This document shows positions 1 through 8,869 of a stretch of DNA of 62,723 bases, one piece after another; positions within the stretch are counted from its first letter, which is position 1, and the number at the start of each line of letters is the position of its first letter. Source of the stretch: Strigomonas culicis (Eukaryota > Euglenozoa > Kinetoplastea > Trypanosomatida > Trypanosomatidae); contig AUXH01000030.1 in assembly GCA_000482145.1 (NCBI GenBank), forward strand, positions 1 to 62,723, given 5' to 3'. The position numbers were made by a program, and so were the translations under genes. Below the pieces are notes generated by a model. It ran no database searches, was not told the origin of the DNA, and worked only from the letters and a program-made list of their open reading frames with translations.

Positions 1-439
1 AGCGCCAGCGGCGGCCGACCACGTCGCAGGGGAAGATGAGGTCGTTCAGGATGCTCTCGAACACCGCGGTGCTGGTGCGGGAGCGCTGCACCTTCTGCAG
101 CTTGTACACGTCGCTGGGGCGCTTCGTGATCTTGCGCTGGGCGACGAGAACGACGATGCTGCCGGTGTGCTTCTTCTCGAGCTCGGCGGTGAGCACGCGC
201 TGGATGGAGCGGACGAGCATGAGGAAGCGCAGGGGGTAGAAGACGACCATGACGCTCTTCTTCAGGCTGGGGCTGCTCACAATGCGGACGCCGTTGATGT
301 GGAAGCGGGGGAGCTGCTTCTTGAGCGTCTTGTGGGACGTCTCGAGGTCGAACAGGGTCTTGGCGACCTTGTCTTCCACATCGGTGTGCTTGGTGCGCTT
401 CAGCTTGCGCAGCTTGCGGAGGTAGTTCTGGGCTTCCAT
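1..439 (-). CDS. RPS7: 40S ribosomal protein eS7, 5' part only (cut by window edge)
   Basis: The reverse complement from ATG at 439 reads through the window edge and gives 146 N-terminal codons. Matching family features include the LEKKHTGSIVVLVAQRKITK stretch and RSRTSTAVFESILNDLIFP, which correspond to the LEKKFSGKHVVFIAQRRI and [21 protein letters not shown] segments of animal eS7. The protein is a structural component of the small ribosomal subunit. The C-terminal quarter lies outside the window. Upstream on the coding strand, around 470-530, is a pyrimidine-rich tract suited to trans-splicing. It is the most distal gene seen in the leftward cluster. Confidence 0.93.
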   Translation of the reverse strand, partial: MEAQNYLRKLRKLKRTKHTDVEDKVAKTLFDLETSHKTLKKQLPRFHINGVRIVSSPSLKKSVMVVFYPLRFLMLVRSIQRVLTAELEKKHTGSIVVLVAQRKITKRPSDVYKLQKVQRSRTSTAVFESILNDLIFPCDVVGRRWR

Positions 440-751
440 CTTTGCAACGAGTGTATGAAAACTTTTGGATGTCAGCAAAACGGGAAGGTAGAAAGTGAGG
501 GTAAAAAAGAAGAGAGTGAATGGATGTGACAAAGAAGCAAGCTGCATGCATATTACATCTCTAGGAGTGAGTGTGGAGGCGAACCCATCATTTTTTCATT
601 TATTTTTTCACACTGTAATGAATGCAAGTGAAGAGATTATCATATTGGGTACCACAATGGCACCCGAGCTGTCTGGATAGCGGTCGAGAGCATAGCAGTC
701 GTGTGAGAGTGACATCTGTGAGAGAATAATAATAATACATAAAAAAAGCAT
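440..751. other. Intergenic region between eS7 and the pol beta-like gene
   Basis: No gene seen. Read on the minus strand it carries a long CT-rich tract (about 485-530) upstream of the eS7 start, the likely trans-splice polypyrimidine tract. The rest is AT-rich and presumably holds the 3' UTR of the pol beta-like gene. Confidence 0.6.
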
Positions 752-1999
752 TTAATCCACCAAGTGGTGCATTTCGCAAAAAAGACGTCGGTTGAGAGGA
801 TCCACATACGGTAGTCCCAAAACAGAAAAAATGTCCTTTTCACTTTGGACGAGAATGCGCTCGTATCGCATTGGCGCGGTGCCGCCAGGGGTGTCGGACA
901 GTCCCTTGGAGCACCGGAAGAGGCCGTTCAAGTTGAGCTCCAGCCCCTCCTCCAGCGCCTTGAGGGTGAGGTGCGTGACGAACGCCGGGGGCCCCGTGTA
1001 GAAGAGCTGCCGAGCGTGCAGGCACTGCCAGAAGGCGCAGCGGATCCCGATCCGGTGGAGCCGCAGGCGGCTCGTGTCCGCGGTGTGGTGCGATGCGACC
1101 CGCGACGGCGCATCCACTTGCAGTCGCGTGCTGAACCAGTGGGGCGCGCGCGCCCCCAGCTGGGCCTGCGTGGGGATGCTGCCCGCGACCACGTAGCCGG
1201 CCTGCGCCAGGCCCTGCAGGGCGCGGCGGGTGCGGTGCGCCAGCGTGCCTGAGTACGCGTCCTGCGCGGCGAAGACCTCCGCCGCGGGCACCTCCTCCAG
1301 CGCAAGGCCTTCCAGTGCCAGGCGCCCACCCCCGCCGCCGGAGGCGTCGACCTGGGGGGCGGCAAAGTGGTCCCGCGCGCGACGCGCGGCAGACCGCGGG
1401 TGCGCCGCCGCCGCCTCGTCGTCCGGGCCGAGCGGCGCCACGGCCTCCAGCTCCGCCGCGCTCTGCTGCTGCAGGGCGATGAGGAACTCCGCGCTGGGGC
1501 CCACCGGGCAGCCCCGCCGCACGTGGCCGCTCAGCGACACGTGGAAGCCGTACGCGCCGAGCAGCTCGCGGAGCAGCAGCAGGTGGCTCTCCGCCTCGTC
1601 GTACGAGACCGTGTCGTGCACGTACGCGGAGATGGGCGGGAGGAGGAGGTGCGGCCCGTAGAGCGCGATCGTCTTGGAGGGCGCCATTGGGAAAGGGGGA
1701 GGCCGTCGCCCGGGCACGGCGGCGGCGGCCGCCCATGCCTGCGTCCGCCTCAGGCGGTGCGTGGCGAGGCTGCGGGGGAGCGGGTCCAGCGCCTGCGTGG
1801 GGGGAAGGGCGCCGTAGCTCGCCAGCTCCGCGAAGGCGATGTCGGACCTCGCCAGCTTCTCCGCCGCGAGGAACAGGTTCTGATGCTTCGAGGTCCCGGC
1901 GTGGGGAGAGGCGGTGCTCGTGTAGGCGAGAGCGGCCAGGGCCGATAGCTCTTGCACAAATATGCTATTCGCTGGATGCTTGGAGCACGGAAGCTTCAT
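752..1999 (-). CDS. Degenerate DNA polymerase beta (family X)-like protein
   Basis: 415 aa from ATG at 1999; the in-frame codon just upstream is GTG. The C-terminal third resembles pol beta: RIGIR at 316-320 and LFYTG at 332-336 align with RIDIR and LYFTG, and VQSEKDIF followed by LPYVDPLNR aligns with the VDSEKDIF and YREPKDR ending. GHVRRG (158-163) aligns with the GSFRRG nucleotide-binding loop. By this alignment the metal-binding Asp residues 190, 192 and 256 of human pol beta become S169, E171 and G318, and dRP-lyase Lys72 becomes P73. Polymerase and lyase activity are therefore doubtful, and a structural or DNA-binding role is more likely. An Ala/Gly/Pro-rich insertion sits at about 185-235. 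The family call is by eye. Confidence 0.6.
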   Translation of the reverse strand: MKLPCSKHPANSIFVQELSALAALAYTSTASPHAGTSKHQNLFLAAEKLARSDIAFAELASYGALPPTQALDPLPRSLATHRLRRTQAWAAAAAVPGRRPPPFPMAPSKTIALYGPHLLLPPISAYVHDTVSYDEAESHLLLLRELLGAYGFHVSLSGHVRRGCPVGPSAEFLIALQQQSAAELEAVAPLGPDDEAAAAHPRSAARRARDHFAAPQVDASGGGGGRLALEGLALEEVPAAEVFAAQDAYSGTLAHRTRRALQGLAQAGYVVAGSIPTQAQLGARAPHWFSTRLQVDAPSRVASHHTADTSRLRLHRIGIRCAFWQCLHARQLFYTGPPAFVTHLTLKALEEGLELNLNGLFRCSKGLSDTPGGTAPMRYERILVQSEKDIFSVLGLPYVDPLNRRLFCEMHHLVD

Positions 2000-2299
2000 C
2001 ACCCCTCGTTTGTTTTCTCCTTTATACTTACGTGTGTCTATGTTTTTTTTTTTAAAGACAAGCAGCGTTGAGTAGTTGACATGCTAAAAGCGCTTTCGCA
2101 AGCTGACCATACACCATGAAGAAGCCTACTCAGATATACAATACAGAGGCTACGTGCGTAATGGATGTGCTGTCCATGCAGTTCTTTTCTATGGCTACAC
2201 CATCTTCTCGCTACACTGAGCACATATATAATTTACATGTTCCTTTTGTTCACACAATACAACAATATAGACACAATTACATGTTTGGATGCCCTTCTC

Positions 2300-4360
2300 T
2301 CACTCCACCGGTAGGATGGCGGGAAGAGGCTTGTGCAGCTGCATGCGCGGTTCGGCGGTGGCGGAGAATCGCCGCTGCTCCGCGAGGCGTGCGACGGCTC
2401 CTCTGCCGCCACCACGCACCGGCGTCGCGGGCGCCTTCTTGAACGCCTTCCACGTGACGACACGCCGCTGCACGGCTCGGTTATCATCGAGGAGACGCAT
2501 TTGGCGCCGCAGCTCATTCGCCGTTTTGCCCTCGGAGCCGAGCGTTTGTGGGTCTAAGTCTAAGGCGTCGCGCATGCGGCACACCTCTTGCCAACACGCC
2601 ACCACCTTCTGGAGCTCCTCACGAACATCGGTCAGATTATCGACCGCCTTCTCTCGCTCCCCTACCGCCAAGTACTCCAGCTGCCACGACATGGCGGTCT
2701 TCTTGACGAGAGCGCAGTACCGTTCGTCGTACAGAAACTCAATGTCGCGCACCTTGCGCTCCCACATCTGCACGTTGTTGGCTATGTAATCGACGACGTG
2801 GCAGCGCTGGAAGTGCTGGTCCCGCTCGACGCGCTCGACGTGCTGCGCACACGCGAGCAGCAGCGACCGGCGGCACGCGTCCGCGTCGCGCACGAGGCTC
2901 TGCACGTCCGTCGCGCGCTGGTCCGTGCTGAGCGCGGCCGCCTGGCGCACCCGCACCGTGTCGCGCAGCTGGCTGTAGCTGCACTCGAGCTGCCGGAGCG
3001 CGATCTTCGCTAGCATGGCCTCCTGCGCCACCTCCGCGTAGCGCACCTGCTCCGCGTACAGCTCCTTCACGGCCTCCCGGACCCGCCGCGCGAGCCGCTC
3101 CTGCTGCGCCTCGCTCTTCTCCAGCCGATAAAGCTTCCCGCGGATCGCCTCCTGGAGCTGCTGCGCGTTGCGGTGGAACATCAGCTCCGCCTCGCGCGCA
3201 ATCGCCGCCGCGCGCTCGGCGGTGGACTCCGTCGTGTCCGAGCACGTGGCGGAGGTGCGCATGAGGGACTGCAGCGATGCGGCGGAGTCCGCGGCACAGC
3301 GGTCGAGCGCCTCCCGCAGTGCGGCGACGGCGGAGAGGCCGGTCGACATCATGCCCTTGTACTGCCTCGCGTCGTCTGCGTAGCGGTGCTCGCGCGCGGC
3401 AGCCGACTCGAACAGACGGACCCACATGTGCTGCGCCGCGCGCGTCTGCTCCTCCTCGTTCAGCTGCCCCGCCTCCACCAGGGCGGCGTCGTCCGCGACG
3501 TGCTCCGCATCCGCCCGCTCGCGCTGGTCGAGCGCGCGGTGCTGCTGGACGACGCCGGCCTCGACCGCAGCCAGGGAGGACGGGCCGGTCAGGTGCTGCT
3601 GTATGAACGTGGCGATGGTGCGGAAGGGCGCGTAGAGCGGCACCCGGGCCGTCGCGTCGTTCTGCAGATCGTCCTCCAGCGTGGCGAGCTCCCCGGACTG
3701 GATCTGCTGCACCGCGTCGAGCAGCAGCGACATGGTCTTGGGCAGCTCCCCCCGCCGCTGCAGGATGGGGGTGAAGTAGCGGCGCAGACTCTTCTGGTGG
3801 TAGGCGGGGTCCAGCAGCTGCTCGCTCGTCATGCGGAGGGCCCTCGCGGCGGACGGCTTCGCGGCACCCCCCGCGGCGGGGTCATCGGCCGCCTCCGCGG
3901 CGGGGTCCGGCGCAGGCTCCTCCCCTCCCTCCACGTTGAGGTCCGCGAGGGGCAGCGCGAAGCGCAGCGCGATGCGCTCCTTCGTATCCCAGAAGGGAAG
4001 GTCTGCCATGGCGGAGAGGCCGTGGTCGAAGGCCCCGCCCTCGCGCAGAAGCGCTCGCCGCTCGCGGTTGCGGGCCGCGATGGCATCCACCTCCGCCCAC
4101 ATGGCATCTACGCGGTCCGCCAGTGCCGCGGCGACGGACGCCTCCCTATCGGTGAACGATGTCACCGTCTTCTTCAACTCGTCTGGGACGAAGTCCGTCC
4201 ACAGGACGTCGGCGCCGTCAGGAGACCCCTCGCCATGGGGGACACGTAGCGCTGAGCGGACGCGGGCCTGATGGTTTGCATCCGTGTAGTCATCAAACAG
4301 ATGCTGGAAAAAGTAAGGCTCGACGGCGAGCGGTTGAACGGATAGCTCTTTCCGCTTCAT
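2300..4360 (-). CDS. Coiled-coil protein of unknown function
   Basis: 686 aa from ATG at 4358-4360. I recognise no catalytic domain. The middle and C-terminal two thirds are heptad-like and rich in Ala, Glu, Arg and Gln, predicting long coiled coils from about residue 290 to 640. An acidic Pro/Ala-rich linker sits near 150-175. The C-terminal about 45 residues are basic. Such proteins in trypanosomatids are often cytoskeletal or flagellar, but that is only inference here. On the coding strand a (CT)n tract at 4434-4459 precedes the start and can serve as the trans-splice polypyrimidine tract. Confidence 0.8.
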   Translation of the reverse strand: MKRKELSVQPLAVEPYFFQHLFDDYTDANHQARVRSALRVPHGEGSPDGADVLWTDFVPDELKKTVTSFTDREASVAAALADRVDAMWAEVDAIAARNRERRALLREGGAFDHGLSAMADLPFWDTKERIALRFALPLADLNVEGGEEPAPDPAAEAADDPAAGGAAKPSAARALRMTSEQLLDPAYHQKSLRRYFTPILQRRGELPKTMSLLLDAVQQIQSGELATLEDDLQNDATARVPLYAPFRTIATFIQQHLTGPSSLAAVEAGVVQQHRALDQRERADAEHVADDAALVEAGQLNEEEQTRAAQHMWVRLFESAAAREHRYADDARQYKGMMSTGLSAVAALREALDRCAADSAASLQSLMRTSATCSDTTESTAERAAAIAREAELMFHRNAQQLQEAIRGKLYRLEKSEAQQERLARRVREAVKELYAEQVRYAEVAQEAMLAKIALRQLECSYSQLRDTVRVRQAAALSTDQRATDVQSLVRDADACRRSLLLACAQHVERVERDQHFQRCHVVDYIANNVQMWERKVRDIEFLYDERYCALVKKTAMSWQLEYLAVGEREKAVDNLTDVREELQKVVACWQEVCRMRDALDLDPQTLGSEGKTANELRRQMRLLDDNRAVQRRVVTWKAFKKAPATPVRGGGRGAVARLAEQRRFSATAEPRMQLHKPLPAILPVE

Positions 4361-4410
4361 TGGTATCTTTCACGAAGGGCAGTTTTATAATAGAAGGATA
4401 TGAAAGATAC

Positions 4411-4459
<49 letters not shown>

Positions 4460-4875
4460 TGAGGTCCATTTGGATATGTACATGAACCGAGTCAGTATTT
4501 CAATGGAATGGCAACGGTTACTTGCACATGTAGGTACGCGCATACCAATCTCGTGGCGTGCATCTGCATCACACACACATACACTTAATTAAATAGAAAA
4601 ATAGATCAATGCATGAGCCCATTCTCAGAACAAACAACGATAACGGTTCAGGTCCATAGTTTGGAAAAAACTAAAAAAACTATCTCGATATATCTTCTTT
4701 AATGCAAAAAGGGTGTTTCTCGATTGGGAGAGGTACATACTGAGTGAATGCAACGAAAACACAGCAAGAGTTGATTATCGACATGTCTTAAGTAAACATG
4801 CAAACTTAACCGAAAAAGCACGTCTCTTTTTTTTTCCCTTTAATATACATATAAATATGTGTACTATGCAACACA
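4361..4875. other. Intergenic region with microsatellite
   Basis: No gene seen. It contains an adjoining (TA)n/(GA)n microsatellite (separate entry). The remainder is AT-rich and would include the 3' UTR of the dymeclin gene and the 5' UTR of the coiled-coil gene. Confidence 0.6.
4410..4459. repeat. (TA)n-(GA)n compound microsatellite
   Basis: About 13 TA units (4410-4435) run directly into about 13 GA units (4434-4459). On the minus strand it reads (CT)n then (TA)n and lies roughly 50-100 bases upstream of the coiled-coil gene start, where a trans-splice polypyrimidine tract is expected. Confidence 0.95.
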
Positions 4876-7041
4876 TCACTTTGGAAAAAGCAAGAGTTCC
4901 CTCGGCGTGCGGCACCACAACGGCGCACCGGGTCGCTGTGCGTTGTGTAGCTGCGTCCCCCATACGTAGGGTCCAAAGAAGTCGTAGCTCTGCGCGCTCT
5001 CTTCGTACGTGTAGGCGATGCCCGAGTGTGATTGCTTGACACGCACCTCTTGCATTTCCTCCGACTCCGCGTTCTTCGCGTGCCGTATAAGCTTCATGAT
5101 CCCTTCGGGCGTCTGTCCGTCCTGTGGCAGCGTGGCGATAATGGCTTCATGATTGCGAATTACGGTCGCCAAATTAGAGAGAATGGGTGCCGCCTGCGCG
5201 GCGACGGGCCCTAGTGCTCTGTCCGCAAAGGCGTCGATGATGACGGCACGATTATATATGAGTTCATACGCGAGCGATTCGTTGTGGCGGTCGTCGCCGC
5301 GTAGCATGCCCTCGATGGTCTCCACCAGCATCTGCAGTTGCCGCACGTACATGTCGCCCAACGCCTTCTGCGCCACCGCATCCCCGACGTCGGTGACCGA
5401 GGCAGACGCGGATGCCATCTCCGAGAGAGGTAAGCCTCCATCACCGATGCTCGGTGCGGCAACGACCGGCTGCAGCGTTGCATCAATGCGGATAATCTTT
5501 TTGAGCATCGACGTCAAGAGCGACAGTATGCGTTGTGACGTCTTGGCGTCCACGTCATGCAAGCTGGCGGCGATGTTGGACATGCAGGGGGCTAGCACGG
5601 AGGTCAGAATCTCGTTGTGGTCGCCCAGGGCGCGCGCGATGGAGAAGCAGAAGACGTGCAGCGCGAAGGCGCCGGCCTTCATCTTCCCCAGCGGGCGGTC
5701 CTTCTTGATCTGTGGGACCACGTCGGTGTCGCAGAGAATGATGCTCACCTCTAGGTTCTGCGATAGAATGAGCAGCAGCGTGCTCGTCATGAAGTTAATG
5801 AAGGCGTAGGAGAACTGAAGAGACTCCTTCACCATCCGCTGCAAGGCACCTTCGTCCAGCGGGTCCCTCACCGCCGCGGCGCCGTCCGCCGTCGCGACCG
5901 CCTTGCTGGCGCCGCGGCCGCCCGTATCCGTTTCGGTGCACACGCGGTAGTGCAGCTCCAGCAGCTGCTGCGTCACGCCGACCAGCGCCGCCTTCTCCTG
6001 CGCTACGATGTGCGGCAAGAAGTCTCTATTGTCGTACAGCAGCGTGTACAAGAGCATGCAGAGAGTGGGGCACGCCACGAGGCGCGCCGCCACGGCCTTG
6101 AGGAGCTGGCCGCGCTGCACGCTCGGCGTGTCCTGCAGCTGCCGTATCACGTCGAGCGCCGGGTTCTTCCCGTTCCCCTTCTGGTGGGCCACCAGCACGC
6201 ACAGCAGGTTGACACACAGCCGCCCGAGCACGTCGAAGCAGCTGCAGCTGTGGTACACAAAGAGCCCATGGGCCTGCTCGACGGCGTCTGTATTGTCCCT
6301 CGGTGCCTTGCTGCCGAACATGTTATAGAGGTTCAGAAGCGAAGGCTGGTGGCCCTCCGCGTAGAAGGTGGGCGTGGCCGGCACGGCATCGGTCCCCCAC
6401 GTGATGACACGCTGAAGTAGCGTTTCCACCAGCGACTGAAGGGAATGGGAGGACATGATCATTTCAGTGAAGATGTCAATCTCCGTCTTGATGAACTTGG
6501 TGCTGTGGTGCAGCGCGGTCGAGGTGAGCGTGAGCAGCAGCCGCACGAGCGCCACATGCGTGAGGACGGTGCTGCTATCGACCTTCAGCTTCACAATGAT
6601 GTTCATGAGCAGCACACACAGCCGCTCCCCCTCGTTGATGAGCTTGTCGGGGGCTGACGGGTCGGTGCCCTCCACAAAGGGGAGGAGGAGCTGCGAGTTG
6701 CCCTTGACTATGCGGAAGAGGTGTCGCATCGTAAGCTCGACCAAGCACAGCTGCCCCAGCTGCGCATCGTTCGCGGCGGTGAGGTTGCAGTGCACCTGGT
6801 CGAGCTGCTGCCGACAGAGCCGCAGCAGCCAACACACCTTGCCGGTCCCGTCGCTGGCGCGGGGGTGTGCGACAAGGGACTCTATGAGCGGCTCCGCCAC
6901 GCCGTACAGCTCGCACCCGGATGCCATGCCTTGGCCGTACAGTGCAGCCCGGCGGAGGAACTCGTCCTCCGGGCCGATGGTGTCCCCTGCCGCCCACTCG
7001 GCGTAGTACGCGGTGGCTTCCTTGCGTTGACTGGCGCCCAT
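4876..7041 (-). CDS. DYM: Dymeclin family protein
   Basis: 721 aa from ATG at 7039-7041 (MGASQRKE). The frame stays open upstream, but there the coding strand has a T12 run followed by AG at about 7063, a strong trans-splice acceptor, which fixes this start. Dymeclin signatures are LLYTLLYDNRDF near the middle, LAYELIYNRAVI, and the C-terminal YTYEESAQSYDFFGPYVWGT with PRELLLF, matching YVEEEQPEEFFIPYVW and DIQLF of animal dymeclin. The family is a Golgi-associated, helical-repeat protein whose animal members are N-myristoylated. Gly2 is present here, but Arg at position 6 fits the myristoylation consensus poorly. An Ala/Gly-rich disordered segment lies around 370-390. Confidence 0.85.
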   Translation of the reverse strand: MGASQRKEATAYYAEWAAGDTIGPEDEFLRRAALYGQGMASGCELYGVAEPLIESLVAHPRASDGTGKVCWLLRLCRQQLDQVHCNLTAANDAQLGQLCLVELTMRHLFRIVKGNSQLLLPFVEGTDPSAPDKLINEGERLCVLLMNIIVKLKVDSSTVLTHVALVRLLLTLTSTALHHSTKFIKTEIDIFTEMIMSSHSLQSLVETLLQRVITWGTDAVPATPTFYAEGHQPSLLNLYNMFGSKAPRDNTDAVEQAHGLFVYHSCSCFDVLGRLCVNLLCVLVAHQKGNGKNPALDVIRQLQDTPSVQRGQLLKAVAARLVACPTLCMLLYTLLYDNRDFLPHIVAQEKAALVGVTQQLLELHYRVCTETDTGGRGASKAVATADGAAAVRDPLDEGALQRMVKESLQFSYAFINFMTSTLLLILSQNLEVSIILCDTDVVPQIKKDRPLGKMKAGAFALHVFCFSIARALGDHNEILTSVLAPCMSNIAASLHDVDAKTSQRILSLLTSMLKKIIRIDATLQPVVAAPSIGDGGLPLSEMASASASVTDVGDAVAQKALGDMYVRQLQMLVETIEGMLRGDDRHNESLAYELIYNRAVIIDAFADRALGPVAAQAAPILSNLATVIRNHEAIIATLPQDGQTPEGIMKLIRHAKNAESEEMQEVRVKQSHSGIAYTYEESAQSYDFFGPYVWGTQLHNAQRPGAPLWCRTPRELLLFPK

Positions 7042-7124
7042 CGTGGTGACAGACAACGGAACTAAAAAAAAAAACTTTTTTTTTTGTCTTTGACAGCTAG
7101 TGGACGTGTAAAGGGAATGCGAGA

Positions 7125-7144
7125 AAGAGAGAGAGAGAGAGAGA
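7125..7144. repeat. (GA)n microsatellite, (CT)n on the coding strand
   Basis: About ten GA units lie 85-105 bases upstream of the dymeclin start. On the minus strand this is a pure CT tract followed by T-rich sequence and AG, consistent with a trans-splicing signal. Confidence 0.9.
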
Positions 7145-7310
7145 CCAGGGTCCATGAGGAAGCAGGGAAACGAGAAAGCATGGCACACGGATCTGTAGTT
7201 TGTTTGAATCGTTGTTGTCTTTTTTTTTTTTGTTGTTGTTGTCGTTATTTAATCAAAACTGTAACGATACAAGCAATACAACGTGGAAGGCCTCCTGCGG
7301 CACCATGCGT

Positions 7311-7703
7311 CTACTTTGCTTTAGGTTTGCTCTCGTCGCCCGACAGGTGATTGGGTCTTCGTTTCAGTGGCTGCACGTCATCGTCGCGAAACGGATCGAA
7401 GTGAATAAACCCCCACGTAAAGAAGATGATGCAGAACACGGTGAAGGCACCATTGAGGTTCTCAGCCCTATCGACGGCGGTTTTGTTCGGTGCGTGCAGC
7501 TCCTCCGGGACTTTCTGCGCATTGGGATTCTTCGGGAACTCTTCGAACATTTGTGTTGGGCTGTCTTCATCTTCATCTATCTTTTCTTTAATCTTTTCGT
7601 AGAAACAGCGACGCGACACCACCAGCGGAGCGCAGAAGAGCTTGCCCAGCCTTGACGTGGCGGTGTGAGGAGAGGCAGCGCACCGCAGGCACACGCGTCG
7701 CAT
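7311..7703 (-). CDS. Small probable mitochondrial single-pass membrane protein
   Basis: 130 aa from ATG at 7701-7703. The first about 33 residues lack acidic residues and are rich in Arg, Ala, Ser and Cys, as in a mitochondrial presequence. One hydrophobic segment (about 86-101, AFTVFCIIFFTWGFIHF) follows an acidic region, and the tail is charged. This layout resembles supernumerary subunits of respiratory complexes, but I recognise no specific family. It sits between the dymeclin and TMEM208-like genes in the same cluster. Confidence 0.7.
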   Translation of the reverse strand: MRRVCLRCAASPHTATSRLGKLFCAPLVVSRRCFYEKIKEKIDEDEDSPTQMFEEFPKNPNAQKVPEELHAPNKTAVDRAENLNGAFTVFCIIFFTWGFIHFDPFRDDDVQPLKRRPNHLSGDESKPKAK

Positions 7704-7931
7704 TTTTTTAGCTGGTGCCTATTTTGCTTTGTGATGAACTGTGAGGAGGAGGAGGAAAGGAAGAAGACAGAAATGAGAACAGAAACAGCAATGATAGGAA
7801 GAAAGAAGCACTTCAGTGTGCCCCACTGGCAGTTATTTACCTGTTTCTTAGTTGAACTTTTACAAATTATAAGAGCCCAATGTGGCTTCCACGCAACTCC
7901 GCTCACTCGATAAGTGCACGGGCACGCGGAC

Positions 7932-8480
7932 CTACGCTCCCCTCCGCGCCGCCTTACGCATCTTGGCTTCCTCCTTGCGCCGCTCCTGTCGGTTGCGGGG
8001 GCCTGCCTCGCCGCTGTCCTCTGCCTGCGACGCGCCTTTGCTGCCGAAGTAGTTGGAAAGGAGAGGCCCGAGGATGGTCTTCCACAGCTTGTGTAGGAAC
8101 GTGGCGGGAACAGGCAGGTAGAAGACGAAAAAGGCCGTGTGGAGGTTGCAGAGGGTCTGCACCACCCAGCACACCCACAGCGTGTCCTGGGCCAGCGTGA
8201 GATAGCCCAGCTCCTGCGGGTTAGACGCATCGATGCAGTCGAGCAGATCGCCGTCCGCGGAGAAGCGCGGGGCTGCGAAGTTCTTCAGCGACACGAGGGC
8301 AGCGTACTCCTGGCTCGCCCAGAAAGAGATGGCGGAGAGGTCGCGGAAAGAGGGAAGCCCACCGTTGCGGTACAGGATGACAAGGACATACAGAACATTA
8401 ACCGCAATCGTGACCATGGAGAAGATTTTCATGCGGGCCTCATTTTTCTTCCAGTTCTTCTTGGCGGTTTCCTTGGCCAT
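7932..8480 (-). CDS. TMEM208 / SND2-like ER membrane protein
   Basis: 182 aa from ATG at 8478-8480 (MAKETAKKNWKKNEAR). An in-frame ATG at 8516 would add 12 residues, but the family typically begins with a short basic segment like this one. Hydrophobic segments are seen at about 20-36, 48-63 and 110-135. The C-terminal LWKTILGPLLSNYF followed by a basic QERRKEEAKMRK tail matches LWVNVLGPWF and RRQERRQMKRL of human TMEM208. Members act in the SRP-independent (SND) route that targets proteins to the ER membrane. The inserted GDLLDCIDASN segment corresponds to the EDGALMDGG segment of the human protein. Confidence 0.8.
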   Translation of the reverse strand: MAKETAKKNWKKNEARMKIFSMVTIAVNVLYVLVILYRNGGLPSFRDLSAISFWASQEYAALVSLKNFAAPRFSADGDLLDCIDASNPQELGYLTLAQDTLWVCWVVQTLCNLHTAFFVFYLPVPATFLHKLWKTILGPLLSNYFGSKGASQAEDSGEAGPRNRQERRKEEAKMRKAARRGA

Positions 8481-8869
8481 GATGAATGAGGAACACGATT
8501 CAACTAGGAGAAGCAATTATGGCTATGTGCTTTTAAAAAAAAATGACAAGAGAAAGAGAGACGGACATCAGGAGAGTATTATTTAGCCTTTAGGTGTAGC
8601 GACAGGTCACGCGCCATTTGGACTACAGTCCGTGTATTCCGTACACACACACACTTTATCACTCACATACGTATTTAATCTATCAGTCTTTATATGAACA
8701 CCATCTGAATATTATTGTTATATATATATATATATAAGTTTTGAGAGCTTTATTATCACCAAGCTGTATCTATCTATTCATATGTATATGTACTTTGCCT
8801 GTCAGTGCAAAGAATAATAATAATAATAATAATAAAAGAATGTTTAGAGGAAGCGGTGTGTCTAACAAT
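8481..8869. other. AT-rich intergenic region with simple repeats
   Basis: No gene seen. It holds a (TA)n run at 8720-8737 and an (AAT)n run at 8813-8835. The TMEM208 trans-splice signal is probably the T9 run near 8532-8541, read on the minus strand. Confidence 0.7.
8813..8835. repeat. (AAT)n microsatellite
   Basis: About eight AAT units lie just past the end of the KKT17/18-like gene. A similar (AAT)n array occurs at 14932-14959 on the other side of the switch region. Confidence 0.9.
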
